Origin: Hymenobacter sp.
Lineage (GTDB): Bacteria; Bacteroidota; Bacteroidia; Cytophagales; Hymenobacteraceae
Reading direction: 5' to 3'
Assembly: GCA_028288445.1 (NCBI GenBank)
Contig: JAQBNT010000001.1
Span: forward strand, 1-42,517
Length of the DNA: 42,517 bases
Positions 8,348 through 16,017 of this stretch are shown one piece after another. The notes under the pieces are model-generated. The model had not been told where the DNA came from. It saw nothing but the letters and a program-made list of their open reading frames with translations, and ran no database searches. Within the stretch, counting starts at the first letter, position 1, and the number at the start of each line of letters is the position of its first letter. Both the position numbers and the translations under genes were made by a program.

Positions 8348-8872
8348 ATGATAGCCCGTCCGTTTAATTTCCAGAAGTGGATTGATGAGCACCGCCATTT
8401 GCTGAAGCCCCCGGTGGGCAACCAGCAGGTTTTCAAAGACAACCAGGATTTCATCGTGATGGTGGTGGGCGGCCCCAACGCCCGCAAAGACTACCACGTA
8501 GATGCCGGCGAGGAGCTATTCTGGCAAATCGAAGGCACGATGACCGTCAAAATCATCGAGGACGGCAAGCCGGTCGACATCACCATCGGCCCCGGCGAGA
8601 TGTTTCTGCTGCCGCCCCACGTGCCCCACTCGCCGCGCCGCCCGGCCGGCACCGTGGGCATGGTGCTGGAGCGCTACCGCACCACCGATGAGCTCGACGG
8701 CTTCCAGTGGTACTGCGAAAACTGCGGCCACAAGCTGCACGAGGAGTTTGCGCTCATTACCGACATCGTGGCTCAGCTACCGCCCATCATGAATGCCTTT
8801 TGGGCCAATGATGACCTGCGCACCTGCAAAAACTGCGGCACTTATATGGAAGCACCCGCGCCGGTTGCTTAA
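8348..8872 (+). CDS. nbaC: 3-hydroxyanthranilate 3,4-dioxygenase
   Basis: This is a 174-residue cupin enzyme that opens the ring of 3-hydroxyanthranilate with O2 and Fe(II) to give 2-amino-3-carboxymuconate semialdehyde (ACMS) in the cytoplasm. Metal ligands expected from the family are all present: His50 and Glu56 in KDYHVDAGEELFW, and His94 in PPHVPHSPRR; substrate-contact arginines are plausible at Arg46 and Arg98. The C-terminal rubredoxin-like second metal site of bacterial enzymes is intact, with Cys123-x-x-Cys126 and Cys160-x-x-Cys163. Length and start match the family. The next gene encodes the enzyme that uses its product, ACMS decarboxylase, separated by a palindromic repeat. Confidence 0.96.
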   Translation: MIARPFNFQKWIDEHRHLLKPPVGNQQVFKDNQDFIVMVVGGPNARKDYHVDAGEELFWQIEGTMTVKIIEDGKPVDITIGPGEMFLLPPHVPHSPRRPAGTVGMVLERYRTTDELDGFQWYCENCGHKLHEEFALITDIVAQLPPIMNAFWANDDLRTCKNCGTYMEAPAPVA

Positions 8873-8875
8873 CAC

Positions 8876-8981
8876 CTGTCATCCTGAGCTTGCGAAGGGC
8901 CTTATCACTGCTGAACAGCTTGCCGCCATCCACTTAGAGCAGCAGCCATGATAAGGTCCTCCGCTCTGCTCAGGATGACAG
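8876..8981. repeat. REP/BIME-like palindromic element
   Basis: Two imperfect arms face each other: CTGTCATCCTGAGC...CCTTATCAC (8876-8908) and the reverse complement of the same pattern (8949-8981). The outer 14 bases are identical, and the CCTTATCA core is shared with a one-base length difference in between. The whole element could fold into a roughly 105-base hairpin. It fills the gap between the dioxygenase and decarboxylase genes. From memory, TGTCATCCTGAGC-type repeats are scattered through intergenic regions of this bacterial group; that is not checked here. Confidence 0.75.
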
Positions 8982-9026
8982 ATTATTTTGCCTCGCCCCG
9001 CTGCCCCAACCCCCACCCACCCCGCC

Positions 9027-10058
9027 GTGTTGCCCCATCCTCTCAGCATCGATATCCACACCCACATTCTGCCCGAGCGCTGGCCCGACCTGCGCGAACG
9101 GTACGGCTACGGGGGCTTCATCCGGCTCGACCATCACAAGCCCTGCTGCGCCCGCATGATGCAGGACGACAAGTTCTTCCGCGAAGTGCAGGACAACTGC
9201 TGGGACCCGCAGGTGCGGATGCGCGAGTACGACCAGTTTGGCGTGCAGGTGCAGGTGCTGAGCACGGTGCCCGTGATGTTCAGCTACTGGGCGCAGCCGC
9301 TGGATTGCCTGGATTTGAGCCAGTTGCTCAACGACCACATTGCCGACGTGGTGCGGCGCTACCCCACCCGCTTTGTGGGCCTGGGCACCATCCCGATGCA
9401 GGCCCCCGACCTGGCCATTCGGGAGTTGGAGCGCTGCATGAAAATCGGCCTGGCCGGCGTGCAGATTGGCTCGCACGTCAACGACTGGAACCTCGACGCG
9501 CCGGAATTATTCGAAATCTTCGCCGCTGCCGAGGAGCTGGGAGCCTGCGTGTTCGTGCATCCCTGGGACATGATGGCCCAAGGCAAAATGCCCAAATACT
9601 GGCTGCCCTGGCTGGTGGGTATGCCCGCCGAAAGCACGCTGGCGCTCTGCTCGCTCATATTTGGCGGAGTGCTGGAGCGCCTGCCCAACCTGCGCGTGGC
9701 CGTGGCCCACGGCGGGGGCTCGTTTGCCAGCACCATTGGGCGCATCGAGCACGGCTGGCAGGTGCGGCCGGACCTTTGCGCCATCGACAACCCCCACAAC
9801 CCCCGCAAGTACCTGGGCAAGTTCTGGGTCGATTCGCTGGTGCACGACCCGCTGATGCTGGACTACCTGGTGAAAACGCTGGGGGCCGATAAAATCACGC
9901 TCGGCACCGACTACCCCTTTCCGCTGGGCGAGCTGGAGCCGGGCCAGCTCATCAACTCCATGCCGTTTTCGGCCGATGTCAAGGCTCAAATGCTGGGCCA
10001 GAACGCCCTGGACTGGCTGGGGCTGACAGCCGCGCCGTTCCGGCCGCTGGTGGCATAA
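9027..10058 (+). CDS. nbaD: 2-amino-3-carboxymuconate-6-semialdehyde decarboxylase (ACMSD)
   Basis: This is an amidohydrolase-superfamily TIM barrel of about 343 residues that decarboxylates ACMS to 2-aminomuconate semialdehyde, diverting it from quinolinate. Zinc ligands seen are His11 and His13 in [10 protein letters not shown], a histidine in [10 protein letters not shown], one in [11 protein letters not shown], and the aspartate of [11 protein letters not shown]. No ATG is available in frame. GTG 9027 is chosen because family members begin just before the HxH strand; TTG 8988 or TTG 9030 are alternatives. The palindromic repeat ends 45 bases upstream. It follows the enzyme that makes its substrate. 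Its presence argues for tryptophan or kynurenine breakdown rather than NAD synthesis only. Confidence 0.95.
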   Translation: MLPHPLSIDIHTHILPERWPDLRERYGYGGFIRLDHHKPCCARMMQDDKFFREVQDNCWDPQVRMREYDQFGVQVQVLSTVPVMFSYWAQPLDCLDLSQLLNDHIADVVRRYPTRFVGLGTIPMQAPDLAIRELERCMKIGLAGVQIGSHVNDWNLDAPELFEIFAAAEELGACVFVHPWDMMAQGKMPKYWLPWLVGMPAESTLALCSLIFGGVLERLPNLRVAVAHGGGSFASTIGRIEHGWQVRPDLCAIDNPHNPRKYLGKFWVDSLVHDPLMLDYLVKTLGADKITLGTDYPFPLGELEPGQLINSMPFSADVKAQMLGQNALDWLGLTAAPFRPLVA

Positions 10059-10109
10059 GCCTTCCGGCACGGCCCTTCTACCCCTGAACACCTGTTTTTT
10101 AATCAATTT

Positions 10110-10667
10110 ATGCGAATGACTGACTATACTTTTCGGTACAAGCTGCGGGTTTTGAGTTCTTTATTACTATTTGGGCTGCTCATGGCAGGCTGCGCCAAGG
10201 ACGAGAGCAACGTGTGCGTGCTGATGAACTCCGACTTCGAGCAGTTCGACGGCTGGGTGCCCACGCTGCCCCCTTTCCTGTCAGAAGCAAAAGCCCACTC
10301 CGGCCGCTATTCCTATTTTGTGGGGGCCGGGGCCGAATTCGCGGGCACCTACCACACCACCCTGGAGCGCTGTGGCTTTATCCCGTCGCGGCTGCAGCTC
10401 CGGGGCTGGACCTATCTATCCAGCGGCCTCATCCGGGCCACCAACGTGGTGGTGGAAGTGCGCTGCCACGACCGGCGGCCGAACATCTGGCGGGCGCTGG
10501 CCATCGACCAGGTAGTGCGCCGCTACCAGCAGTGGGAGCCCATCACCAAAACGATTTTGCTGCCGTCCGACCTCGAACCGACCGATGAAGTTTGGGTATC
10601 GGTGTGGTGCCCTGAGCGGGGCGATTCCAAATACTTCGACGACCTGACGCTGGAAGCCTGGCGCTAA
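10110..10667 (+). CDS. Jelly-roll-like lipoprotein, paralogue of the protein at 1045-1587
   Basis: This is a 185-residue predicted lipoprotein. The lipobox is LMAGC with Cys28, followed by AKDES, an acidic stretch of the kind that in Bacteroidota can direct lipoproteins to the surface. Shared blocks with the paralogue in the same order are N-x-DF-x-Q-x-x-GW, KAHSG-x-YS-x-x-VG-x-G-x-E, RL-x3-GW-x-YL, W-x-x-L-x-x-D-x-x-V, KT-x-x-LP, and a terminal DDL strand. It has extra cysteines (in CHDRR, in VWCPERG, and near LERCGF) absent from the paralogue. Like the paralogue it is followed by a polytopic GT-C-like gene, 30 bases on. The pair separates the ACMSD gene from kynureninase. Function is unknown; a glycan-binding or assembly role is a guess. 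Confidence 0.75.
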   Translation: MRMTDYTFRYKLRVLSSLLLFGLLMAGCAKDESNVCVLMNSDFEQFDGWVPTLPPFLSEAKAHSGRYSYFVGAGAEFAGTYHTTLERCGFIPSRLQLRGWTYLSSGLIRATNVVVEVRCHDRRPNIWRALAIDQVVRRYQQWEPITKTILLPSDLEPTDEVWVSVWCPERGDSKYFDDLTLEAWR

Positions 10668-10697
10668 CCTTGTCTGCTACTTTCTAATTCGAACGCT

Positions 10698-11993
10698 GTG
10701 ATTTCATTTTCTTCGCCGTCCCTTTTTATCCGGCGTTATCCGATTCTGGGGGTGGTGGCCCTGCATGTGCTGCTGCTTGCGGCCCTGACCTCGGTGCTTT
10801 ACTGCTTCGGCGTCATCCATTACCTGCCTGACAGCGAGAATATTGCCCGGTGGGACGTGTATTGGTACGCCCTCATCCGGGAGAATGGCTACTCGTTCTC
10901 TACTACCTCGTCAAGCACGGCCGCGTTTTTTCCCCTGTTGCCTTATTTCTGGCGCTTCACCCACCTCGATGCGCTGGGCATGGGCCTGTTGAATTTCGGC
11001 ATCTTCCTCGCCGCGTTTGCCTGGCTGGCCCACCAGCTGCGGCTGCCGGCGCGCTGGGCGCTGCTGCTGCTCTCGACCCCCGCGCTGCTCTTCATGGTGA
11101 TTCCCTACACCGAAGCGCTGTTTTTCCTGTTTAGCACGCTGCTGCTGATGGGCCTGCACCGGGGCCGCCTCAGCTGGTGGATGCTGGGGCTGGTGGGCTG
11201 CGGCCTCACCCGCTCGGCCAGCACCATGTTTGTGCCGGCGCTGCTGTTCACCACCTTGCTGTGGGCGGCCCAGCCGGGCCAGGCCCGCCGCGCCTTGCAA
11301 TGGGGCGGCCTGGGCCTGCTGAGCAATGGCATTGCCGTGGGAACCGTCATGTTCATCCAATGGTATCAGATGGATGAGCCCTTTGCCTTTTACAAGGCCC
11401 AGCAGTTTTGGGGGCACCACCTGCAAGCAGTTCACTATCCGTTTGTTACGCCTTCGGGCATCAACATGCTGTGGCTCGATGCGCTGGCGCTTTGGGTGGG
11501 GCTGGCTTCCATTGGGGTTTGCACATGGCTGGCGTTTCGGTGGCTGCGCCGGCGGCACCAGCCGCTGCCGGCCGTGCCGCCGGCCGTTGTGTTTGCGCTG
11601 GGCTACTGCGTGTGCATCACGCTGTTTATCCTCTCGCACCAGGGCGGCAGCCTGTGGAATTTCGGCCGTTATGTGCTCACTACGCCGTTTTTTGTGGTGC
11701 TGGTGTGGTATCTCAGCACCCAGCCGGCCTGGCCGCGGCGCTTCTACGTGTACCTGCTGCTGGCTACGCTGGCCCTGTGGCAGGTTTTTGGGGTCTACAC
11801 CCTTGAATTCGACAACTTCACCCGGAGCCAGGCCCTGTGGTACTTCGCGCTCCTCACCGCCTATCTTTTCCTGTACCTGACCCTGCGGCAGCTGCGCTGG
11901 AAAGGAGAGGTCGTGATGGGCCTCTACGTTTTCAACCTGGTTATGCAGCTGCATTTGCTGGAGTGCTTTATACAGTATTTCGTGGTGCAATAA
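10698..11993 (+). CDS. PIG-V-like GT-C membrane mannosyltransferase candidate
   Basis: This is 431 residues starting at GTG 10698, with about ten hydrophobic helices. After TM1 comes IARWDVYWYALIRENGYS followed by AAFFPLLPYFWR, which matches the WD...Gy...AFFPLLP layout of the PIG-V/bacterial mannosyltransferase family (GT-C, using a polyprenyl-phosphate sugar on the outer face of the membrane). IPYTEALFFLFS and LTRSAS are also typical of PIG-V-like proteins (Y-x-E-x-F and the TR-x-x-G/S area). It sits immediately downstream of a lipoprotein and is probably co-transcribed with it. The GT2 at 3124 is a candidate donor-maker. Acceptor and sugar are unknown. Confidence 0.72.
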   Translation: MISFSSPSLFIRRYPILGVVALHVLLLAALTSVLYCFGVIHYLPDSENIARWDVYWYALIRENGYSFSTTSSSTAAFFPLLPYFWRFTHLDALGMGLLNFGIFLAAFAWLAHQLRLPARWALLLLSTPALLFMVIPYTEALFFLFSTLLLMGLHRGRLSWWMLGLVGCGLTRSASTMFVPALLFTTLLWAAQPGQARRALQWGGLGLLSNGIAVGTVMFIQWYQMDEPFAFYKAQQFWGHHLQAVHYPFVTPSGINMLWLDALALWVGLASIGVCTWLAFRWLRRRHQPLPAVPPAVVFALGYCVCITLFILSHQGGSLWNFGRYVLTTPFFVVLVWYLSTQPAWPRRFYVYLLLATLALWQVFGVYTLEFDNFTRSQALWYFALLTAYLFLYLTLRQLRWKGEVVMGLYVFNLVMQLHLLECFIQYFVVQ

Positions 11994-12008
11994 GCTTGTG
12001 CCAGCGCG

Positions 12009-12022
12009 CCGGCCCGGGCCGG
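12009..12022. repeat. Perfect 14-bp GC palindrome
   Basis: CCGGCCCGGGCCGG is a perfect self-complementary palindrome between the PIG-V-like gene and the kynureninase promoter element. It could be the terminator stem of the upstream gene or an operator. No T-tract follows. Confidence 0.4.
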
Positions 12023-12033
12023 GCGGGCGCGGT

Positions 12034-12041
12034 TATCTTTG
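12034..12041 (+). promoter_or_regulatory. Bacteroidota -7 promoter element (TATCTTTG) abutting kynU
   Basis: TATCTTTG matches TAnnTTTG exactly and ends only 6 bases before the ATG at 12048. Transcription from it would start at or next to the start codon, giving a leaderless or nearly leaderless kynureninase mRNA. Confidence 0.6.
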
Positions 12042-12047
12042 CGAGTC

Positions 12048-13310
12048 ATGAATCCCACCCCCACCACCCACCTCGACGCTACCGACCCGCTGGCCGCTTT
12101 CCGCCAGGAGTTTCACCTGCCGCCCGGCCCCGATGGCCGGCCCTGCGCCTACTTCTGCGGCAACTCGCTGGGCCTGATGCCCAGGGCCGCCCGCGCCGCC
12201 GCCGAGCAGGAGTTTGAAACCTGGGAGCGGCTGGGCGTGGAAGGCCATTTCCAGGCCCCCTCGTTCTGGATGCACTTCCACGACACCCTCACCGAGGCCA
12301 CGGCCCGGCTGGTGGGCGCGCGGCCCTTGGAAGTGGTGGTGATGAACAACCTGACCGTGAACCTGCACCTGCTGCTGGTGTCGTTTTACCGCCCCACGGC
12401 CACGCGCTACAAGATTCTGATGGAAGGCGGCGCGTTCCCGTCGGACCAATACGCCATCGAAAGCCAGGCCCGCCTGCACGGCCTCGACCCCGACGATGCC
12501 ATCGTGGAGCTGGTGCCCCGCCCCGGCGAGCACACCCTGCGCACGGAAGATATTCTGGCCAAAATCGCGGAGCTGGGCGACTCGCTCGCCACCGTGCTCA
12601 TCGGCGGGGTGAACTACTACACCGGGCAGGCCTTCAACATGGCTGCTATTGCCAAAGCCGGCCACGCCGTGGGGGCTTATGTGGGCTTCGACCTGGCCCA
12701 CGCCGCCGGCAACCTCGACCTGCGCCTGCACGACTGGGACGTGGATTTTGCCTGCTGGTGCACGTATAAGTACCTCAACTCCGGCCCCGGCGGCACCTCG
12801 GGCGTGTTCGTGCACGAGCGGTTTGCCAACCGGCCCGACCTCGTGCGCCTGGCTGGCTGGTGGGGCCACGACCCGTCAGTGCGCTTTCAGATGAAGAAGG
12901 GCTTCCGGCCCATGCCCGGCGCGGCCGGCTGGCAGCTCTCCAACGCCCAGATTTTCCCGATGGCCATCCACCGCGCCAGCCTTGACATTGTGGACCGGGC
13001 CGGTGGCATGGCCGCGCTACGCCGCAAGAGCGAGCAGCTCACCGCCCGCCTCGAAAGCCTCATCCGGGGCCTGGGCTTGCCGGCCGATAAGCTCGAAATC
13101 ATCACGCCCGCCGACCCGGCCCAGCGCGGCTGCCAGCTCTCGGTGCTGGTGCACGAGCGGGGACGCGAGCTGTTTGATTTCCTGGCCGCGCAGGGCATCA
13201 TCGCCGACTGGCGCGAGCCCAATGTCATCCGCCTCGCACCCGTGCCGCTCTATAATTCGTTTGAGGACGTGGAGCGGGTAGGCGAAGCGCTGGCGCGCTT
13301 CTTTGAATGA
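12048..13310 (+). CDS. kynU: Kynureninase
   Basis: This is a 420-residue fold-type I PLP enzyme that cleaves 3-hydroxykynurenine (or kynurenine) to 3-hydroxyanthranilate (or anthranilate) and alanine. Visible family motifs are YFCGNSLGLMP (35-45), GGAFPSDQYA (127-136), the PLP aspartate in GFDLAHAAGN (Asp215) and the Schiff-base lysine in CTYKYLNSGPGG (Lys241). The start is ATG 12048; an upstream in-frame start at 12039 would overlap the promoter element. Its product feeds the dioxygenase at 8348 and its substrate comes from the monooxygenase at 20311. A 32-bp inverted repeat begins inside the last codons and covers the stop. Confidence 0.97.
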   Translation: MNPTPTTHLDATDPLAAFRQEFHLPPGPDGRPCAYFCGNSLGLMPRAARAAAEQEFETWERLGVEGHFQAPSFWMHFHDTLTEATARLVGARPLEVVVMNNLTVNLHLLLVSFYRPTATRYKILMEGGAFPSDQYAIESQARLHGLDPDDAIVELVPRPGEHTLRTEDILAKIAELGDSLATVLIGGVNYYTGQAFNMAAIAKAGHAVGAYVGFDLAHAAGNLDLRLHDWDVDFACWCTYKYLNSGPGGTSGVFVHERFANRPDLVRLAGWWGHDPSVRFQMKKGFRPMPGAAGWQLSNAQIFPMAIHRASLDIVDRAGGMAALRRKSEQLTARLESLIRGLGLPADKLEIITPADPAQRGCQLSVLVHERGRELFDFLAAQGIIADWREPNVIRLAPVPLYNSFEDVERVGEALARFFE

Positions 13311-13388
13311 GGAATGAAGAATAAGGAATGAAGAATTCTTCGTTCCCCATCATCCCAATTCTCCATTCCTCATTCTTCATTCCTCATT
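13306..13388. repeat. Near-perfect 32-bp inverted repeat overlapping the kynU stop
   Basis: Arm 1 (13306-13337) and arm 2 (13357-13388) are inverted copies with 30 of 32 positions matching; the loop is 19 bases. The arms are built from iterated GAATGA/GGAATGAAG units and are AT-rich in contrast to the GC-rich genes around them. The left arm includes the kynU TGA, so the hairpin would form at the very 3' end of the mRNA. It looks like an inserted dispersed hairpin element that may also protect or terminate the transcript. Confidence 0.85.
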
Positions 13389-13397
13389 AATTCCCAA

Positions 13398-14093
13398 ATG
13401 GAAGATTACGCCGCCAAGATGCTGCTCAAGACCGACGCGGCCCTGCGCGAATACGTGACCGGCCATGTCCAGTACCGCGAGGCCGCCGTGCTCGCCGCCC
13501 TCGATGAGCTGCGCCGCCGGGGCCAGCCTGCTCCCGAAGAAGCCGCTCTGCGCCCCAGCCTCGAAGCCGGGGCCGCGGCCCAGCGCACGCTTGACGAAGC
13601 CGCCGAGGCTGCGCAAATCCGGCCCCGGCCGACTGAAACGCCCGACGCGGTTGAAGCCGACGAAAACGCGCCCGCGCTTTATTCGCCGGTTACCATCGTG
13701 CTATTTTCTATCCCGTTCACGCTGCTGGCGGGCGGCGTGCTGCTTGGCCTCAACCTATGGCGGCTCGGCCGTAAGCGGGCGCTGCTCGGCCTGGTGGCAT
13801 TCATTGGGGCCTACCTGCTGGCCGGCGTGCTGGCCCTGAGCTGGGCGCTGCCCCGCTTCGGCCTGAGCCCGTGGTACGGGCCGCTGTTCAACCTGCCCGC
13901 TATTCTGGCTTACGTGCTGTGGTTCTGGCCGCGCTACGTGGGGCAGCCGGTTTACCGCAACCGCAGCTGGCTGCCGCCGCTGCTGGTGTGCTTTGCCCTG
14001 GCCTACGGTGCCCAGCGTTTCAACTCCTACGTGCTGAAGCAGCAGCCCAAGGAAGTGCAGCAGGAATTTGAGCGCATGATGCCGAAACAGTAA
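13398..14093 (+). CDS. Four-helix membrane protein of unknown function
   Basis: This is 231 residues starting at ATG 13398, which lies 9 bases after the inverted repeat. The first 90 residues are soluble, helical and charged (KTDAALREYVTGHVQYREAA, ALDELRRRG), resembling short regulatory or SHOCT-like helical modules, and are followed by a Pro/Glu-rich linker. Residues about 95-215 contain four predicted membrane helices: FSIPFTLLAGGVLLGL, GLVAFIGAYLLAGVLAL, NLPAILAYVLWFW and LPPLLVCFALAYGA. The C-terminus is a charged tail. I recognise no family. It lies in the same direction as kynU and alkB but probably has its own transcript. Confidence 0.7.
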   Translation: MEDYAAKMLLKTDAALREYVTGHVQYREAAVLAALDELRRRGQPAPEEAALRPSLEAGAAAQRTLDEAAEAAQIRPRPTETPDAVEADENAPALYSPVTIVLFSIPFTLLAGGVLLGLNLWRLGRKRALLGLVAFIGAYLLAGVLALSWALPRFGLSPWYGPLFNLPAILAYVLWFWPRYVGQPVYRNRSWLPPLLVCFALAYGAQRFNSYVLKQQPKEVQQEFERMMPKQ

Positions 14094-14153
14094 GACCAAA
14101 CTTCATCGGTGGCCCCGCCAGTGGTGCGTGGCCGTGCACTACGGGCGTTTCCT

Positions 14154-14753
14154 ATGGCTCTCTCACCGTTGCCCCTGCCCCAGGCCGAACTGTGGTTCGA
14201 CCCTGATTTTCTGCCGGCCGATGAAGCGGAGGCATTGCTTGCGCAACTGACCGCCGAAGTGGCTTGGGAGCAGCGGTCCATTCGCATTTTCGGGCAGGAA
14301 ATTCCGCAGCCGCGCCTCACGGCCTGGTACGGCGACGCGGAAGTCCGCTACACCTACTCCGGCCTGGCCTGGGAGCCGCGCCCCTGGCTGCCCGCCCTGC
14401 AAGCGTTGCGCCAGCGCCTCGAAACCGCCACCGGCACCCACTTCAACAGCGTGCTGCTGAACCTGTACCGCGACGGCCGTGACAGCATGGGCTGGCACGC
14501 CGACGATGAGCCCGAGCTCGGTCCCGCGCCCATTATTGCTTCGCTCAGCCTAGGAGCTACGCGGCGCTTCCGGCTGCGGCCCCGTGCCGGGCTGGCCCAC
14601 GCTCCCTTCGGCCTCGACTTGCCCAGCGGCAGCCTGCTGCTCATGGGCGGCTCCACCCAGCAGCACTGGCAGCATGCCCTGCCCAAAACGGCCCGGCCCA
14701 TCGGCCCACGCCTCAACCTCACGTTTCGGTGGGTGGCAGGGGCCACCGGCTAA
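14154..14753 (+). CDS. alkB: AlkB-like alpha-ketoglutarate-dependent dioxygenase
   Basis: This is a 199-residue Fe(II)/2-oxoglutarate oxygenase of the AlkB/ALKBH2-3 type, repairing N-alkylated bases in DNA or RNA by oxidative demethylation. Key residues are all visible: the substrate-lid motif PQPRLTAWYGD (51-61), RYTYSGLAW, iron ligands His115 and Asp117 in GWHADDEPELG, a third ligand His174 in HWQHALPK, and the 2-oxoglutarate arginines in GPRLNLTFR (Arg186, Arg192). It starts at ATG 14154; a GTG 45 bases upstream gives an unconvincing extension. Its stop codon overlaps the stop of the convergent small gene at 14750 by 3 bases. Confidence 0.94.
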   Translation: MALSPLPLPQAELWFDPDFLPADEAEALLAQLTAEVAWEQRSIRIFGQEIPQPRLTAWYGDAEVRYTYSGLAWEPRPWLPALQALRQRLETATGTHFNSVLLNLYRDGRDSMGWHADDEPELGPAPIIASLSLGATRRFRLRPRAGLAHAPFGLDLPSGSLLLMGGSTQQHWQHALPKTARPIGPRLNLTFRWVAGATG

Positions 14754-14956
14754 TAGCGAATGCCGGGATGACCGTGCAGGAGGAGACAATAACCGTCACC
14801 CACTTCGTAATCCCCCAACCGAAAAATCGGGGTTGGAAAGAGCTGAATGACTTTTGCCCCGCCGGGGAGGGTGGCAGCGGGAGGCTCATCTGCGGCGGAT
14901 GGCGAAACGGGCAGGGCGGCGGGCGCAAGCCGGCGGGCAGTGGCGGAACGGGGCAT
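14750..14956 (-). CDS. Small protein with VGD...GHPxIRY tail (paralogue of 19851-20108)
   Basis: This is 68 residues starting at the only available ATG (14956); an in-frame TGA lies upstream. The N-terminal half is low-complexity (Ala, Pro, Arg). The C-terminal part, YEVGDGYCLLLHGHPGIRY, matches YRVGDEGDALLTGHPDIRY of the second small protein, including the final IRY stop, which strongly suggests both are real and related. The function is unknown. The stop overlaps the convergent alkB stop (14750-14753). I infer a lineage-specific family of small basic proteins; I know no described role. Confidence 0.6.
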   Translation of the reverse strand: MPRSATARRLAPAALPVSPSAADEPPAATLPGGAKVIQLFPTPIFRLGDYEVGDGYCLLLHGHPGIRY

Positions 14957-15151
14957 AAACAGGGTGAATAATAGCGGTGAGAAGCGCTGGTTAACTCAAC
15001 CGTATTCAGCGATGTCAGGCTGCGGCAGCTGCCCATTTACAAGGAGCGTACCAGCCTGATAGATAAGCGCCACAGTAGCTTTTTTTTGTTACTCAAACAG
15101 CCTATCAGAAAACGAATACCCCAGCCTTTTAAGCAGTGTACAAACACCCGA

Positions 15152-15170
15152 ACGGTCAGTTTTTGACCGT
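15152..15170. repeat. Short perfect hairpin (7-bp arms)
   Basis: ACGGTCA and TGACCGT flank a GTTTT loop in the gap between the small gene and the permease gene. It may be the terminator stem for the minus-strand permease or an operator. No T-tract follows on the minus strand. The rest of 14957-15244 shows nothing I can name. Confidence 0.45.
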
Positions 15171-15244
15171 ATCAGCAAATAACCTGCTCCAGCAAAAGGG
15201 CATCGACTATCCATTGGTTTCGCCCCTTTTCAGCTAGGCCCCGG

Positions 15245-15961
15245 CTACGCCAGAAACATCATTTGCAGCCCAAACGCGACAATCAAGCCTTCGACCACCA
15301 TCAGGAACTTCTCTTTGGAGATGCGGCTCAGCAGGAGCTTACCGGTGTAGCTGCCGCCAATCATGGCCACGCCGGCGAAGGAACCCACCAGCAGGCCTTT
15401 GGTTGTGACGAGCGAATATTTGCTGTACACAATGGTTTTGGTGAGGTGCAGCACCAGCGAGGCAAAAGCATCGCTGGCCACGTAGGCCACGGGCGGCAGG
15501 TTCAGGCCCAGAAAAAATAGGGCTCCGGTGGGCCCGGCGCTGCCCGTCAGGCCCGACAGGAAGCCCGTGAGCGCACCACCCAGCACCATGCCGGGGTTGC
15601 CCAGCTCCACCTTTTTCGCAACGCTCAGGTGGCGGAAAATCACCACCAGCACCAGGAAGCCGCCCACCAGCTTGAATATCCAGTCGGCTTTCATGCCCGA
15701 ATACAGGCTGCTCGACAGGATAGCCATTGGCAGCGAGCCGGCCAGGAAATACAGCACCGGCTTCCATTGCAGCTCGTGCCGACCAAACCAGAAGCGCGAC
15801 GCGTTGCCGAAAATTTGCGCCACGGTCAGCACCGGCACGGCCTCCTTGATGCCCACGATGTTGGCCAGAATCGGCAGAAAAATCAGCGCCCCGCCAAACC
15901 CAACCGAGGCCGAAACCGTGGCCGCCAGGTAGGCGACGACGAAAAGAATGAGATACTCCAT
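15245..15961 (-). CDS. TauE/SafE family sulfite/organosulfur permease-like protein
   Basis: This is 238 residues with about seven to eight hydrophobic helices and the two-fold repeated layout of TSUP (TauE/SafE) transporters: an N-terminal ATVSASVGFGGALIFLPIL repeat and, in the second half, GGALTGFLSGLTGSAGPTGALFF. These glycine-rich re-entrant motifs are the family signature. Members export sulfite, sulfoacetate or related anions, or act as uncharacterised inner-membrane exporters; the substrate here is not predictable. It starts at ATG 15961. A stem-loop at 15988-16017 lies in its leader. No sulfur-metabolism gene is adjacent. Confidence 0.88.
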   Translation of the reverse strand: MEYLILFVVAYLAATVSASVGFGGALIFLPILANIVGIKEAVPVLTVAQIFGNASRFWFGRHELQWKPVLYFLAGSLPMAILSSSLYSGMKADWIFKLVGGFLVLVVIFRHLSVAKKVELGNPGMVLGGALTGFLSGLTGSAGPTGALFFLGLNLPPVAYVASDAFASLVLHLTKTIVYSKYSLVTTKGLLVGSFAGVAMIGGSYTGKLLLSRISKEKFLMVVEGLIVAFGLQMMFLA

Positions 15962-15987
15962 TAATGATACTTATGCAGTTGATTAGA

Positions 15988-16017
15988 AGCAGTTGCCTTT
16001 CGTTAAAAGCAACTGCT
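15988..16017 (-). promoter_or_regulatory. Leader stem-loop upstream of the TauE/SafE gene
   Basis: AGCAGTTGC (15988-15996) and GCAACTGCT (16009-16017) are perfect 9-bp arms; after one mismatch, TTT and AAA extend the stem around a CGTT loop. It lies 27 bases upstream of the ATG at 15961, and the unit GCAGTTG is also repeated directly at 15975-15981. It may be an operator or a leader RNA hairpin. A TATATTTT sequence upstream (minus strand, about 16037-16030) is a possible -7 element with one mismatch. Confidence 0.5.

Noticed and set aside
12009..12022. GC palindrome as a restriction-modification or operator site
   Set aside because: A 14-bp GC palindrome is not surprising in DNA this GC-rich; it is kept only as a low-confidence repeat.
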